From Candidatus Nitrosopolaris wilkensis (GTDB lineage Archaea > Thermoproteota > Nitrososphaeria > Nitrososphaerales > Nitrososphaeraceae): 42,059 bases of DNA. This document shows, one piece after another, positions 17,088-26,518 of the stretch. The stretch is taken from positions 1-42,059 of the forward strand of contig QHBN01000175.1 of NCBI GenBank assembly GCA_003176995.1. Direction: 5' to 3'. The notes under the pieces were generated by a model. The model made no database searches. It was not told the DNA's origin and worked only from the letters and a program-made list of their open reading frames with translations. Numbering within the stretch: the stretch's first letter is position 1; every line of letters begins with the position of its first letter. The translations under genes and the position numbers were made by a program.

Positions 17088-20000
17088 CTATTCTACGGAG
17101 ATTTCTAATACCCTCTCATCAAGCTGGATTGTTTTGTAATTAATCTTCTCAATAGATGCTTTGGAGAGAACAACTGATTTGACACGCACTAGATGTAACA
17201 ATTCTTCCCTCATTGAATATAATGAGGATATTTCCTCTTCAAATAAATTTGCAACAAAGGCAGTTGAAACTATCTCTGTGGGGTTGTACCCACGCTCCTT
17301 TCGAAGCTGCTGTAAATTTCTTGCAAGATCTCTTAGCATTCCCTTTATAATCAAATCTTTATCTCGCCTTGTCCTGACGAACACCATAAGGTTGTCTCGT
17401 TCTGACATCGCGTAACCTTCCAATGCGGCATATGAGAACTCTAACTCGTTGGATGAAAGGTCTATTTGTCTACTGTCATAAGACAGCGAATATTTGCCCG
17501 AAGTCTCCAGAGACTTTATCAGTTCCAATTTATCAACTCTGTCAAGAGCTCGGCTGACCTTATCGATATCGGACCTCACTCTGGATGCTACATTTTTTTT
17601 TACCAAAAAAACATTGGGAACGATGGGTAATTCATTCTCGATTAGACTCCGCATTTTTTGTAGAAGTGTTGCATTTGTAACCTCAAAAATGCGGTAGCTT
17701 TCAACATTCAGCTGAGTTATCAATATTTCAGCAATTCCTCTTGCTTGTAACAAGTTAGTATCCGATATACAAATCAGGGCTTCCTTTATAGGCCAACGCC
17801 TCTTTAAAGTGGCTTTCATTCGAGCAGCATTTGAGAGCGATATAATTTCCTTGCATTTATCTATAGCCTGCTCGACGATATTATTAACAAGATTATCGTC
17901 ATATTCGGGCCAACGTTCGAGCAAAACACTCTTTTTATTTGGGAAACATGATAAGTAAAGGTATTCTGTAACGAATGGTGTTATCGGGTTCAGCATTATG
18001 TCTATTCGTTCGAGAGAGTGTGCCAGCACTGCATAAATGGCCAATCTTCGATCTAGGCCTTCAGGATCGTCATCCCAGATACCATTTCTAGTAACGGGGA
18101 TGTACATTTGGCTTACACTATTGATTATAAATTCCTCCACGGCCTTTGCACCCTCGTTGAATCTACATCTTTCGAATGCTAGAGAAACTTGCTTCACAAG
18201 GTTTTGGAGTTTTGATATGAGCCAGATTTCAGCTATGGACATTAGGTCATTAGCTAGCACCCACTTTAGATCGTGTAATCGTGGATTAAATCCATCAAAC
18301 GTGCTGTTCTGTCTAAAGTATACATGTAAGTAATACAATGTGCTTATAATTTGGTAAGGTCTTGCTCGCATTTCCTGTAGGCTGAACTTCAAAGAATCAA
18401 TAGGAGAGGACTTCCAAATAAAATAAAATCGAATTAAATCAACAGGATGTTCCCCAAGTAGATCGTGGGCATCTAAAACGTTACCGATGCTTTTACTCAT
18501 TTTGTTACCTCTTTCGTCAAGTACATGTCCTTGGAAAAGAAATGATCGGAATGGGGGGACTGCGCCTTGATTCAAAAGAACGTTCTCGATTAATAGAGTA
18601 TAAGCCCACCCCCGTGTTTGATCTATCCCCTCTGTCATAAATACGGCAGGAATCAGATTTTTGTACTCGTAATCGCTGAGTGAAGCGTAGGGAGCCGCCC
18701 CGCTGTTATGCCAAGTATCCAAGACGAAGAGTTCCCTTCGCATGTTAGAACCACATTTTTCACATTTTATTTCGATCCTATCGATCTGCGGTCGATGTAG
18801 CTCGAAGCCAGGACCATCTGGTAAAGAGATCGATTTCTTCAAGATTTCCTCTCTCGAAAACATCGCATCTTTGTGTTGACATTTCTTGCATGTCCATATA
18901 GGCAGCGGCGTCCCCCATATACGCTCCCTTGTGATGCACCACGGAACTTTCTCTTTGATAATTTCCAGAAATCTATTTTTTGGAGCCTCAAAAAAATAGT
19001 CAACTCCATTTGCGGCTTCGGTCGGCATCTCACCTAGCTTATCTATGATATAGAAGTACTCCCGTCTTGCAAGCCAGACTAGTTTATGTTGGGAACGCCA
19101 ACAAGTGGGATACTGGTGCTTGATCCTTCCGATCTTGAGTAGAGCATGCGATGTCTTCAATGCTTCCACGACTCGTAAATCTGCGTCCCTTACGAAAGTA
19201 TTTGCGAAGGATCCAGCTTCTGAGGTAAAATTTACCTTGTCGTCTATAGGTACAAAAATTGGCAGATTCCTTTTTGCAGCAATTTCAAAATCTTTCTCGC
19301 CGTTAGCTGGAGACAGATGTACTATCCCACTTCCAGTAGAAATATCCACAAATTCCTCCGCTACTATAAAGTGTATAGAACCTGCCGCAGCGAGCTCCTC
19401 CAACTTTGGGATCAGTCCTAATAGCGGATGAACATAATGACTTCCGTTAAGCTGATTGCCTAAAACAGTTCTTTCCACGTGATAGTCTGTCACCCGTAAT
19501 TCGCTCATTAAATCTTGCAGCCTGTTTTCAGCTATTATCCACACCTCGCCATTTACGTTGACGTAAACATACGCTGCATTTGGATTAACGCCAACCATTT
19601 CATCTGTTACTAGTGTAAATGGCATAGTAGTCCATACAACTAGATAGACATCCTGATCGGATAATTTGACTTTATAATACAACGAGGGATCTTCAACATT
19701 CTCGTATCCCTGATTCACTTCAGCGTTGCTGAGGGACGTCTGACATCCTGGACAATATGCCACTACCCTAAACCATTCTGTCAATATTCCGGTTTCCCAT
19801 GCCTTTTTAAGATATCTCCATTCTCTCTCAATGTACTCATCGCGGAACGTCCAGTAGGCTTTTTCATAGTCGAAAGACATGCCCAATAACCTGTCAGCGG
19901 TAATCCAACTTTCATTGTACCTCTGGATCACTTTCTTACAGGCCTCTACAATTTTTTCTAGTCCTACTTTGTTTACATTTTCCATCTTACTTCCGGTCAA

Positions 20001-20300
20001 GCCTAATTCCTTTTCAGCCTGCAATTCGATCGGTAAACCCTGCGTGTCCCAACCTGCTCTGAACAGAACCTTCTTCTTCTGAAGCGATCTAAACCGGTAC
20101 CACAGATCCTTGATTATGCGCCCCCTTAGGTGCCCAGCGTGCGGATTGCCGTTCATTGTTGGGGGACCCTCAATAAAAGCAACCAGCTGTTTATTATCCC
20201 GCAATTCGTTCTCCAAAAGAGAGCTCAAGTCGATATTGTGGAGATAATGGCGAATCTCCGTTTCGATAGCCTTTGCATCGTATTTGCCTACTAGTTCCAT
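17088..20300 (-). CDS. ileS: isoleucyl-tRNA synthetase
   Basis: Class I aminoacyl-tRNA synthetase of about 1070 residues that charges tRNA-Ile. The HIGH signature is NPHAGHLRGR (about residues 52-61 from this start). KMSKSIGN lies near residue 600, and the tryptophan-containing class Ia signature GDPxG-type editing region precedes zinc-binding CxxC pairs (WTCKKC at about 485, IKCEKCGS at about 525). The connective-peptide editing domain is full length, and the C-terminus carries the archaeal/eukaryotic-type anticodon-binding extension. I prefer ATG 20300; the frame also offers TTG 20315, five codons upstream. It is divergent from ppa across a short promoter region. The cognate tRNA-Ile(GAT) gene lies 5.5 kb away. 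Assignment is secure; a valine enzyme is unlikely because the alignment with IleRS motifs extends to the C-terminus. Confidence 0.92.
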   Translation of the reverse strand: MELVGKYDAKAIETEIRHYLHNIDLSSLLENELRDNKQLVAFIEGPPTMNGNPHAGHLRGRIIKDLWYRFRSLQKKKVLFRAGWDTQGLPIELQAEKELGLTGSKMENVNKVGLEKIVEACKKVIQRYNESWITADRLLGMSFDYEKAYWTFRDEYIEREWRYLKKAWETGILTEWFRVVAYCPGCQTSLSNAEVNQGYENVEDPSLYYKVKLSDQDVYLVVWTTMPFTLVTDEMVGVNPNAAYVYVNVNGEVWIIAENRLQDLMSELRVTDYHVERTVLGNQLNGSHYVHPLLGLIPKLEELAAAGSIHFIVAEEFVDISTGSGIVHLSPANGEKDFEIAAKRNLPIFVPIDDKVNFTSEAGSFANTFVRDADLRVVEALKTSHALLKIGRIKHQYPTCWRSQHKLVWLARREYFYIIDKLGEMPTEAANGVDYFFEAPKNRFLEIIKEKVPWCITRERIWGTPLPIWTCKKCQHKDAMFSREEILKKSISLPDGPGFELHRPQIDRIEIKCEKCGSNMRRELFVLDTWHNSGAAPYASLSDYEYKNLIPAVFMTEGIDQTRGWAYTLLIENVLLNQGAVPPFRSFLFQGHVLDERGNKMSKSIGNVLDAHDLLGEHPVDLIRFYFIWKSSPIDSLKFSLQEMRARPYQIISTLYYLHVYFRQNSTFDGFNPRLHDLKWVLANDLMSIAEIWLISKLQNLVKQVSLAFERCRFNEGAKAVEEFIINSVSQMYIPVTRNGIWDDDPEGLDRRLAIYAVLAHSLERIDIMLNPITPFVTEYLYLSCFPNKKSVLLERWPEYDDNLVNNIVEQAIDKCKEIISLSNAARMKATLKRRWPIKEALICISDTNLLQARGIAEILITQLNVESYRIFEVTNATLLQKMRSLIENELPIVPNVFLVKKNVASRVRSDIDKVSRALDRVDKLELIKSLETSGKYSLSYDSRQIDLSSNELEFSYAALEGYAMSERDNLMVFVRTRRDKDLIIKGMLRDLARNLQQLRKERGYNPTEIVSTAFVANLFEEEISSLYSMREELLHLVRVKSVVLSKASIEKINYKTIQLDERVLEISVE

Positions 20301-20315
20301 CTGCACGAGTGGCAA

Positions 20316-20396
20316 TCTCCTCTTAACTCGTGTTTATGTTTTTTGTTTAAAATGCAATAAGAATATATTCTCGCTGAAGAGCGGTAAACACTGATT
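20316..20396. promoter_or_regulatory. divergent promoter region between ileS and ppa
   Basis: The gap between ileS and ppa holds an AATATATT element at 20362-20369, centred about 31 bases before the ppa TTG. On the other strand, a TTTTAAAC-like element at about 20344-20352 is suitably placed for ileS. Both spacings suggest short or absent leaders. No operator-like palindrome is evident. Confidence 0.4.
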
Positions 20397-20939
20397 TTGA
20401 CGCATAAATATAACGTGAGTGCTGGCGAAAACGCTCCTGAGGAAATCAATGTAATAATAGAGATCCCAAAAGGCAGCAGCATAAAGTATGAATTAGACAC
20501 CACGAATGGATTAATCTTCGTGGACAGAATCTTGCTCAGTGCAATGTACTATCCATGTAACTATGGTTCCATTCCGAAGACGAAGGAAGAAGATGGAGAC
20601 CCAGCTGACGTACTCGTACTCGGTCACAATCCTATAATACCTATGGCTGTTATAAGAGCTCGCCCAGTCGGGGTACTCTTGACGGAGGATGAGAAAGGTC
20701 ATGATTCAAAAATCGTAGCGGCTCCGTTAAACAAGATAGACCCGAGCTTTTCAACCATTCAGGAAGTTGACGACATCCCTGAGTATTTGCGTAATCAGAT
20801 TACCCATTTCTTTGAACACTACAAAGAGTTAGAACAGGGAAAATATGTTAAGGTTATTGGCTGGAAAGGCAGAGATATTGCAAAGAAGCAGATTTCCGAA
20901 GCAATGAACAAATTCAAAAGCCCAGATCTGGTAGTCTAA
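20397..20939 (+). CDS. ppa: inorganic pyrophosphatase (soluble, family I)
   Basis: Hydrolyses diphosphate to two phosphates, pulling forward biosynthetic and aminoacylation reactions in the cytoplasm. The 180-residue length is typical. The signature EEDGDPADVLVL at about 64-75 carries the metal-binding aspartates (D-G-D-P-A-D), preceded by YPCNYGSIP and followed by GVLLTEDEKGHDSKIVAAP with further metal and phosphate ligands, then YKELEQGKYVKVIGWKG near the C-terminus. Start is TTG at 20397, with GTG 20415 as an alternative that would still leave a complete fold. The gene is divergent from ileS, whose reaction releases the substrate. Confidence 0.93.
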   Translation: MTHKYNVSAGENAPEEINVIIEIPKGSSIKYELDTTNGLIFVDRILLSAMYYPCNYGSIPKTKEEDGDPADVLVLGHNPIIPMAVIRARPVGVLLTEDEKGHDSKIVAAPLNKIDPSFSTIQEVDDIPEYLRNQITHFFEHYKELEQGKYVKVIGWKGRDIAKKQISEAMNKFKSPDLVV

Positions 20940-20971
20940 CGCTTAAAGAGTGGCATATTTCATTTTGACTC

Positions 20972-22198
20972 TCAGAGTGCCTTAAACTGGTCACTCCATC
21001 TCATGTATGCTCTAATCATATCCGTAGGTACACTTGGTTTTCTAATCTTAAAAATTTCTTTGAAATCGATCATGTTAATGGCTCTTGGATTTGACTTTGC
21101 ATCCATAGCTTTTCCACTTTCAAATAGCTCGTTAACTACCCTGAGCTGGGCTGACTGACAAATATCCTTGATGTCACTTGCACTATAACCTTCCCCTAAC
21201 TTGGCAAGATCTTCGGATTTCAACGAGGGTTCTTTTCTCAATGCCGCGGTATATTGAACGAATAAATTGGTTCTCGAACTATGGTCTGGGAGCGTTACGT
21301 AGATCCTTTTTTGGAATCGCCTAAGGAATCCTGCTTCTAAACTCCATGGTTTGTTAGTTGCACCTATGACGTAGAGGAGTAGCTCTTTTGATTTGCTATT
21401 TATTCCGTCCATTTCGGTAAGGAACTGATTCTTTAGCCTAACTTCGCCACCGACTTCGCCGTTTCTGGTTCCGAGTAGAGAGTCTATTTCATCTACAAAA
21501 AGGAGTACCGGAACATTTTCACGGTCGTTGAGCTTACGTGCCATCACAAACAATTTCGAGACGTTTTTTTCTGCCTCGCCTAGCCACTTGCTCATCATCG
21601 AAGCTGCGTCGACATTGATAAAGTAGCCATCAATCTCGGCTGCAGCCGCTGCTGCGATTAAGGTCTTCCCACACCCTGGAGGTCCGTAAAGCAGTATGCC
21701 TCTGGGCCATCCTAGAGGGAACAAATCCGCTCTTTTTGTGGGATAGACAATAGATTCCCTAATGGCTCGTTTCGCATCCTCCTGCCCGATAACCTCGTGC
21801 CAGTGAACTGTCGGCTTTTCCTTCATTACCAGCTCATCTAGAGCACCATCCGACGGTTCAGCGGCCTGTGCATTGGTGCGGCCAGCAGCCTTGGCGTACT
21901 GATTTGAATTAATTGTCCGGTTCTCCTTAGTGGGTTCGTCTGGCTTCGTCAAGCTGCCTTCATCGAGCTTGTGTGACATTCGTAACGCTTCAATTCTACT
22001 TTGATATGCGCCAGCTCTCTCGACATAGATTTTATTTAATTTGTATTCTGGATAGACCTGTACTAGTTTTACAAGAGATTCGATTGCCCGCTGATATGAC
22101 TGTATGGCCATTCCTCGCGAGCCTTGTGAATCTAATCGAATTGCTTCTGCGGCATATTTGCTTGCGCTATTCTCTAATTCTTGGGGAGCCAGACTCAT
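20972..22198 (-). CDS. cdvC: CdvC, Vps4-like AAA+ ATPase of the archaeal ESCRT division system
   Basis: ATPase that remodels ESCRT-III-like CdvB filaments at the division neck. Residues 1-75 form an MIT domain of three helices (SASKYAAEAIRLDSQGSRGM, then AIQSYQRAIESLVKLVQVYP), the module that binds CdvB tails. A low-complexity linker covers about 80-125. The AAA+ core has Walker A GPPGCGKT (172-179), Walker B LLFVDEID (232-239), sensor N282 and arginine fingers R293-R294 (FLRRFQKR). The pore loop KWLGEAEKNVSKLF at 204-217 and a Vps4-type C-terminal helix complete the protein at 408 residues. Start is ATG. A cdvB-like gene lies 230 bases upstream on the same strand, which supports a shared role and possibly cotranscription. 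Confidence 0.9.
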   Translation of the reverse strand: MSLAPQELENSASKYAAEAIRLDSQGSRGMAIQSYQRAIESLVKLVQVYPEYKLNKIYVERAGAYQSRIEALRMSHKLDEGSLTKPDEPTKENRTINSNQYAKAAGRTNAQAAEPSDGALDELVMKEKPTVHWHEVIGQEDAKRAIRESIVYPTKRADLFPLGWPRGILLYGPPGCGKTLIAAAAAAEIDGYFINVDAASMMSKWLGEAEKNVSKLFVMARKLNDRENVPVLLFVDEIDSLLGTRNGEVGGEVRLKNQFLTEMDGINSKSKELLLYVIGATNKPWSLEAGFLRRFQKRIYVTLPDHSSRTNLFVQYTAALRKEPSLKSEDLAKLGEGYSASDIKDICQSAQLRVVNELFESGKAMDAKSNPRAINMIDFKEIFKIRKPSVPTDMIRAYMRWSDQFKAL

Positions 22199-22427
22199 AA
22201 TGATTGATTACCGCTAATAAAATAATAATTAACACAACGTTTGAATTACTATGATGTAAATGTATATTGCGTAAGAAACAAAATAATTTGCACAAGATAC
22301 TACGTCATGGCTAGAGTTGATTTCAGCTCAAAGAGTGGTAAATGGAGGTGTCCAGAGTAACATGTGCGCAGTGCTCTAGGAATTTAGTCACTTCGTAGTG
22401 CGCCGCGTAACTCTGATTGTTCTTTTG

Positions 22428-23039
22428 TTAGTTCTCCCCTTTATTCAAGGATGCCTCACTTATCAAGTGCAAAGCACTTTCATTTGCTGTTTGAAAGTTT
22501 ATTGTGTATCCACCCAATTGGGCAGCATCTACCAGGACAACTTCCAACAGTTCACAAATATAACACAATTCTTGACGAGAATCAGGTATCCATGGAATCA
22601 ATGAAGAGCGAATATTCTTAAGTATTCCAACAGCAGGGCTTAATATGATTACTATATCGCTGAGATTTGAAATGTTCCTCAATTGATATACCAACCTCTC
22701 GAGTAATATTTTTGACACGTGAATAACCTGGTTCAGTTTTCGTGTCGACAAGTATTCCGAGGCGGACATATCAGAATAATGAGTAGTATGATTTTTGACT
22801 AGATGCAGATCCTTATTCCGACTGATGTCGCCATCTTTTGATATTGATTGACACAATATTCGTTCAAGCTCGGTAATATGGTTTAGAATTGCATCAATTC
22901 TTGGTTGTAAAGACACGTCATATTTCATTGAATTGTACTTGCCATCGTCTCCTGACCTTAATTCCGATGTTACCCATCTGGACCTGGATTCCATTAGTGT
23001 ATCTATGTCAAACCGGATACCATCATTAATACCATCCAT
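22428..23039 (-). CDS. CdvB-like ESCRT-III (SNF7-domain) protein, short paralogue
   Basis: Filament-forming ESCRT-III homologue of 203 residues. The core signature VYQLRNISNLSDIVIILSPA at about 117-136 and VGILKNIRSSLIP (137-149), then VLVDAAQLGGYTINFQTANE (168-187) match the helical SNF7 core of archaeal CdvB. The first 40 residues are a polar leader (RSRWVTSELRSG). The protein stops soon after the last core helix (SALHLISEASLNKGEN). It therefore lacks both a visible MIM2 motif for CdvC and the C-terminal winged helix of the main crenarchaeal CdvB. It precedes cdvC on the same strand and is divergent from the TrmB gene. Division or membrane remodelling is inferred from family and neighbour. 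Confidence 0.75.
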   Translation of the reverse strand: MDGINDGIRFDIDTLMESRSRWVTSELRSGDDGKYNSMKYDVSLQPRIDAILNHITELERILCQSISKDGDISRNKDLHLVKNHTTHYSDMSASEYLSTRKLNQVIHVSKILLERLVYQLRNISNLSDIVIILSPAVGILKNIRSSLIPWIPDSRQELCYICELLEVVLVDAAQLGGYTINFQTANESALHLISEASLNKGEN

Positions 23040-23171
23040 GTAGTGAATAAATTCGTAACTACGGATACTATAGCACGAGGTAACAGCTCAGTATTTTTTT
23101 TAACTTTGATGCAATGAATTTAACTATTATCTTTACCTTCAGTCGAAGTCACAATTTTCTGAATAGTTTCT

Positions 23172-24371
23172 ATGCCCAGAGGACATAACGCTAACGACCT
23201 AGTTGATAACTTAGAAGAATTAGGCCTATCAAGGTATGAAGCAGGAGCGTATCTTACAATGATTCGTAAAGGCTCGCTTGCAGCCAGTGAAATATCATAC
23301 TACGCAAACCTACCTCGTACAAAAGTGTACTCTACTCTGAAGAAATTGGAAAAAAAAAGATTATCAATAGTCTCTCAATCGAAGCCCTTAATTTGCAGTG
23401 CCATTCCTCCTGAAGAGGCGTTTAGAGAAATAGTGAAGCTCTACGAACGCAGGTCAAAGAATATGAAAAAAATAGTGGATAGACTTCAGAGAATCACTGA
23501 AGAGCAAAGACCTAAGGCTTCCGAGGAAAGGAGGTATTACATCCTAGATCCCAATTCCACATTAGAGAAAATGAAGAGCCTAATTGCCAATTCCAAGTCC
23601 TCTGTTTATGCTATTCTGGATAGCTGGGGAATACAACTGATAATACAGTGTCAATTAGCCATGATCAAAGCTATCACTAATGGCGTCAACATTAGGCTGT
23701 TATTAGCAAATCAATGTATCGGGAACGAGAACCTGCAATCACTTCCGGAAGACATTGATCTGAAAATTGGAAATGTGACTTCTAATATGATAATTATCGA
23801 CTCTAATAATATGGTTGCAGTTGATAGCAGTAACGGAAAAGCTGCTCTTTTTGCATCTATTGACATATTCGGCTTGTCACAATTGCGAAGTTTTGAGACG
23901 GAGTGGAACAATGCGCTCGAAATCAGGCAAATTGTAAATATGCGACCAAACATCGTTATGAAAGCAAACAAGTTAGTCAAGATTCTCGAAAGTGCAGATA
24001 TCTTTGGACAGATCTCTAAAAATTGGGATGAACCTACGTCCGCTTTAATCAAGTCTGCGCAGAAATTAGGAATAGACATATTTGATACGGGTATCGATGA
24101 AATGCTTACCATCATTGACTGCGCCTTACGTATTAGTTGTTCCGGGTGTTTAACTCACGACAAAATTAATAATATACTGAGTATCCGATCAAAGGTTGGA
24201 AGCGAATCCGTATCACGTTGGGTATTGCTTCTTGCGACCTACCTTAAACATGTCGGCAATGACCCAAAGATCATACGAGACTTCAAACTCAATGGCGTAG
24301 AGGACACAATCCACATTAAGCTTTCAAAACCAATCTCAACTAAATCGAACGAAGAGACAGATTCCGATTAG
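23172..24371 (+). CDS. TrmB-family transcriptional regulator
   Basis: Cytoplasmic DNA-binding regulator of 399 residues. Residues 10-75 are the TrmB winged helix (LEELGLSRYEAGAYLTMIRK, then NLPRTKVYSTLKKLEKKRLS). A coiled coil follows at 85-115 (REIVKLYERRSKNMKKIVDR), then a PLD-like effector domain at about 118-260 (RYYILDPNSTLEKMKSLIAN, SSVYAILDSW, NGVNIRLLLANQ, MIIIDSNNMVAVDSSNG). The last 140 residues are an extra helical domain. TrmB proteins often sense sugars or metabolites, but the ligand here is unknown. Start is ATG. The gene is divergent from the cdvB-like gene with 132 bases between them; whether it controls the division genes is open. Confidence 0.8.
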   Translation: MPRGHNANDLVDNLEELGLSRYEAGAYLTMIRKGSLAASEISYYANLPRTKVYSTLKKLEKKRLSIVSQSKPLICSAIPPEEAFREIVKLYERRSKNMKKIVDRLQRITEEQRPKASEERRYYILDPNSTLEKMKSLIANSKSSVYAILDSWGIQLIIQCQLAMIKAITNGVNIRLLLANQCIGNENLQSLPEDIDLKIGNVTSNMIIIDSNNMVAVDSSNGKAALFASIDIFGLSQLRSFETEWNNALEIRQIVNMRPNIVMKANKLVKILESADIFGQISKNWDEPTSALIKSAQKLGIDIFDTGIDEMLTIIDCALRISCSGCLTHDKINNILSIRSKVGSESVSRWVLLLATYLKHVGNDPKIIRDFKLNGVEDTIHIKLSKPISTKSNEETDSD

Positions 24372-24422
24372 CCTCGATAATTGAAACTAGAAACGCATCA
24401 AGCAGGTGCTGAAATATCCCTG

Positions 24423-24932
24423 TTAGGCTTTACCACTTACCACCTTGAATCGTTGTCTGAGTCGAGATCCACATATTCTACACACGCTAATGCAAGATTC
24501 GTACGTCTGGCCGCACGCCTTACAAAACGAGACCCACGTTCTCAACTCACTAATGCCCTTGAAGGCGAGTGTTTTGACTGGGATTTTCAAGAACGTTGCG
24601 ACATTTCCCACTGCATAGTCGTCCGAAATTAGAGTCTTCCTCAGTTGAAGAGCAAGAGCAAGTATTGAAATATCTGCCGATGAAAGTTTGCGACTATCAC
24701 CTGTTTCTTTTGCTGTAGCTATGACTTTATTCAACGAGGTTTTTTCGGGCTCTATAACCATCAAATTACCTGCGTCAATTAGCGCCTCTAACGGTGAGTA
24801 AGATCTTCTTATGTGCTTAACTTCATTATAAACTGCGTTGGTAGTAAAGCATTTCTTTGAAGACTGGAACGGAATCCCAGCATAAAATGCACTTGCGTCC
24901 AAAACGAATTCGCTAAAATCCGAGCTTGACAA
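24423..24932 (-). CDS. nob1: Nob1-type endonuclease (PIN domain plus zinc ribbon)
   Basis: Endoribonuclease that matures the 3' end of 16S rRNA in archaea and eukaryotes. The PIN domain carries the acidic set D12 (FVLDASAFYAG), E37 (AVYNEVKH), D87 (LSSADISILALA) and D104/D105 (TLISDDYAVGNVA). A C-terminal zinc ribbon, FCKACG (C137, C140) and VCRICGS (C151, C154), is the feature separating Nob1 from VapC toxins. Length 169 residues is normal for the archaeal form. Start is TTG 24932, which overlaps the end of nadK by 20 bases, so the two genes are translationally linked. A generic PIN toxin is unlikely given the ribbon and the absence of an antitoxin. Confidence 0.85.
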   Translation of the reverse strand: MSSSDFSEFVLDASAFYAGIPFQSSKKCFTTNAVYNEVKHIRRSYSPLEALIDAGNLMVIEPEKTSLNKVIATAKETGDSRKLSSADISILALALQLRKTLISDDYAVGNVATFLKIPVKTLAFKGISELRTWVSFCKACGQTYESCISVCRICGSRLRQRFKVVSGKA

Positions 24933-25731
24933 TCTGTCTCATACCTCTTTTTCTAATTCGAATGAATCGTGCGTCGTATTGATGGCGAGAAATTTTCAGA
25001 GTTTCGCCTGCGGCGATCGGGAATATTTCTTGTCCGTCTACTACCATGCTGAGATCGTGCGTGCTTGTAACTTCGATTTCGTCTGGTGGAAGCACCAAAC
25101 GTGGCATTTTATTCATCGGCGCGATCGGGGAAAGGAGCAACGATTCCAACCTCTCATATAAAACTGGACCGCCGATTGAGAACGAGTGCCCTGTTGATCC
25201 GGTCGGGGTAGAGATTATGATCCCATCCATCCTCTGCTCTATCACATCGCCCATCAGTTTTATGGACAGCAGAGGAGTTCTTGTCAGATTTACCCTTGTT
25301 ACCATGATATCATTTAAAGCTGCCGGAATGATCTTCTGCCCGACAGACGCCTGAATTCTTATACGGCGTTCATGAAAGTACTGGCCTAGAAGTAGAGCAT
25401 TTATAGATTCGTCCAAAGATGCAATTCCTGTTTCAGATAAGATGCCTCTGTTGCCACCAACATTAACACTCAATAAAGGTGTCTCCCGCGGAATATATCT
25501 AAATGCTCTCAATGTTGTGCCATCCCCGCCTATTGCAAAAACAATGTCAAGTTCAAGTTTTCCGAGATCTTCTGCTTCGACTGGTCGACTAGCATCCATC
25601 GTCAGCGGATTCACAGCATATATAGTAAGCTCTCGATGTGCAACCAATCTTGTAATTCTTCTAGCGGCTTCCTCGGCTTCAATGCTGTTCGCTTTCGTTA
25701 TTATGGCTATATTGCTGATTGATTCAGCCAT
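24913..25731 (-). CDS. nadK: NAD kinase (ATP/poly-P dependent)
   Basis: Phosphorylates NAD at the 2'-hydroxyl to make NADP. The 272-residue protein shows the diagnostic GGDGT at 68-72 (IVFAIGGDGTTLRAFRYIP), the GNRGILSE-type loop at about 92-99, the substrate-site NDIMVTR near 133, and the glycine-rich STPTGSTGHSFSIGGPV near 165-181, including the TPTGSTA-like motif. VVDGQEIFPI near 240 completes the beta-sandwich domain. Start is ATG. It is the upstream gene of a two-gene unit with nob1 (20-base overlap) and lies just upstream of, and divergent from, tRNA-Ile. Confidence 0.92.
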   Translation of the reverse strand: MAESISNIAIITKANSIEAEEAARRITRLVAHRELTIYAVNPLTMDASRPVEAEDLGKLELDIVFAIGGDGTTLRAFRYIPRETPLLSVNVGGNRGILSETGIASLDESINALLLGQYFHERRIRIQASVGQKIIPAALNDIMVTRVNLTRTPLLSIKLMGDVIEQRMDGIIISTPTGSTGHSFSIGGPVLYERLESLLLSPIAPMNKMPRLVLPPDEIEVTSTHDLSMVVDGQEIFPIAAGETLKISRHQYDARFIRIRKRGMRQIVKLGF

Positions 25732-25813
25732 TTACCATGCGATCTAGGGCCATGATGCTCTTAAATGCATTTAGAGATTACAGTACTGTCCTGAGCCACA
25801 AGATTAAATAACA

Positions 25814-25821
25814 CTTATTTT
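25814..25821 (+). promoter_or_regulatory. TATA-like element of tRNA-Ile
   Basis: CTTATTTT is centred about 25 bases upstream of the first tRNA base, the usual archaeal spacing for tRNA genes. A second AT-rich stretch (AGATTAAATAA) lies just before it. Confidence 0.4.
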
Positions 25822-25842
25822 GAGAGATTTTAGGCGACAAAG

Positions 25843-25916
25843 GGGCCGATAGCTCAGCTTGGTGGAGCGTTCGACTGATAATCGAAAGGCCGAGGGTTCA
25901 ACTCCCTCTCGGCCCA
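25843..25916 (+). tRNA. tRNA-Ile (anticodon GAT)
   Basis: A 74-base cloverleaf: acceptor GGGCCGA pairs with TCGGCCC; D stem GCTC/GAGC; anticodon stem TTCGA/TCGAA with loop CTGATAA (anticodon GAT); 5-base variable loop; T stem GAGGG/CCCTC with TTCAACT; discriminator A. All stems are perfect. No CCA is encoded and there is no intron. It decodes AUC and AUU and is the substrate of the ileS product in this window. I see no integrase gene or duplicated 3' end next to it. Confidence 0.95.
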
Positions 25917-26518
25917 TCATGTACGTGTATGCATATTACCTATGGCAGATGGCTAAGATCATATGTGTTAGATACATATTCACCTCAGCTCTGGGTTCAT
26001 GGTTGGTGGCAGGATATAATGGATAGTTATAGTTGAGTGTCTCATCTAACTGTCTATAGAATGCATTTGATAAGGCTACAGGATCGCTCTCGAACGGGGG
26101 TCAAGGTTGTGATTAGCAGCTAGTCTGTTTACATTCAGCAAGGATTTCTAATGGGAGCAGAAATGAGGATGCATGATCACATTTCTATCGCTGCAGACAA
26201 ATGCAACAAAAATAGGCTTGCCGTATACTATGCTCATGTAGGGGATCCATACTGTTATCTTCTGTAAACCTGGCCTTAATGAATCACCACCGGGTAATTT
26301 GACATACCAGAAGCCTGTGCCATTTTGAGGTATGCTGTCATTTTAATATTCACCACTTCTGACACAAACTGTTACTATTTGAGAACGCGGAATGGTATTC
26401 ATTAGTATCCTAATACTATTTGCGTCGATTGCAATAGTAAGTCAAGGTTATTCCAATCTGCATGAATTAGTTATTAACATGCTTGATTCGCAGGGGGCCA
26501 CAACAAACAGACCAATTA
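25917..26518. other. intergenic stretch with a possible gene relic
   Basis: About 600 bases with no intact gene. On the minus strand, 26148-26330 is open and reads like a beta-rich protein (GTGFWYVKLPGGDSLRPGLQ, then KITVWIPYMSIVYGKPIFVA). It has no start codon and is bounded by stops, so it may be a relic of a secreted or surface protein. A plus-strand frame at 26392-26583 starts with one hydrophobic segment and has nothing else to support it. Confidence 0.35.

Noticed and set aside
22307-22398. Possible split zinc ribbon (GKWRCPE, then TCAQCSRNL in another frame)
   Set aside because: Too short, and needs a frameshift; could be a relic but cannot be supported alone.
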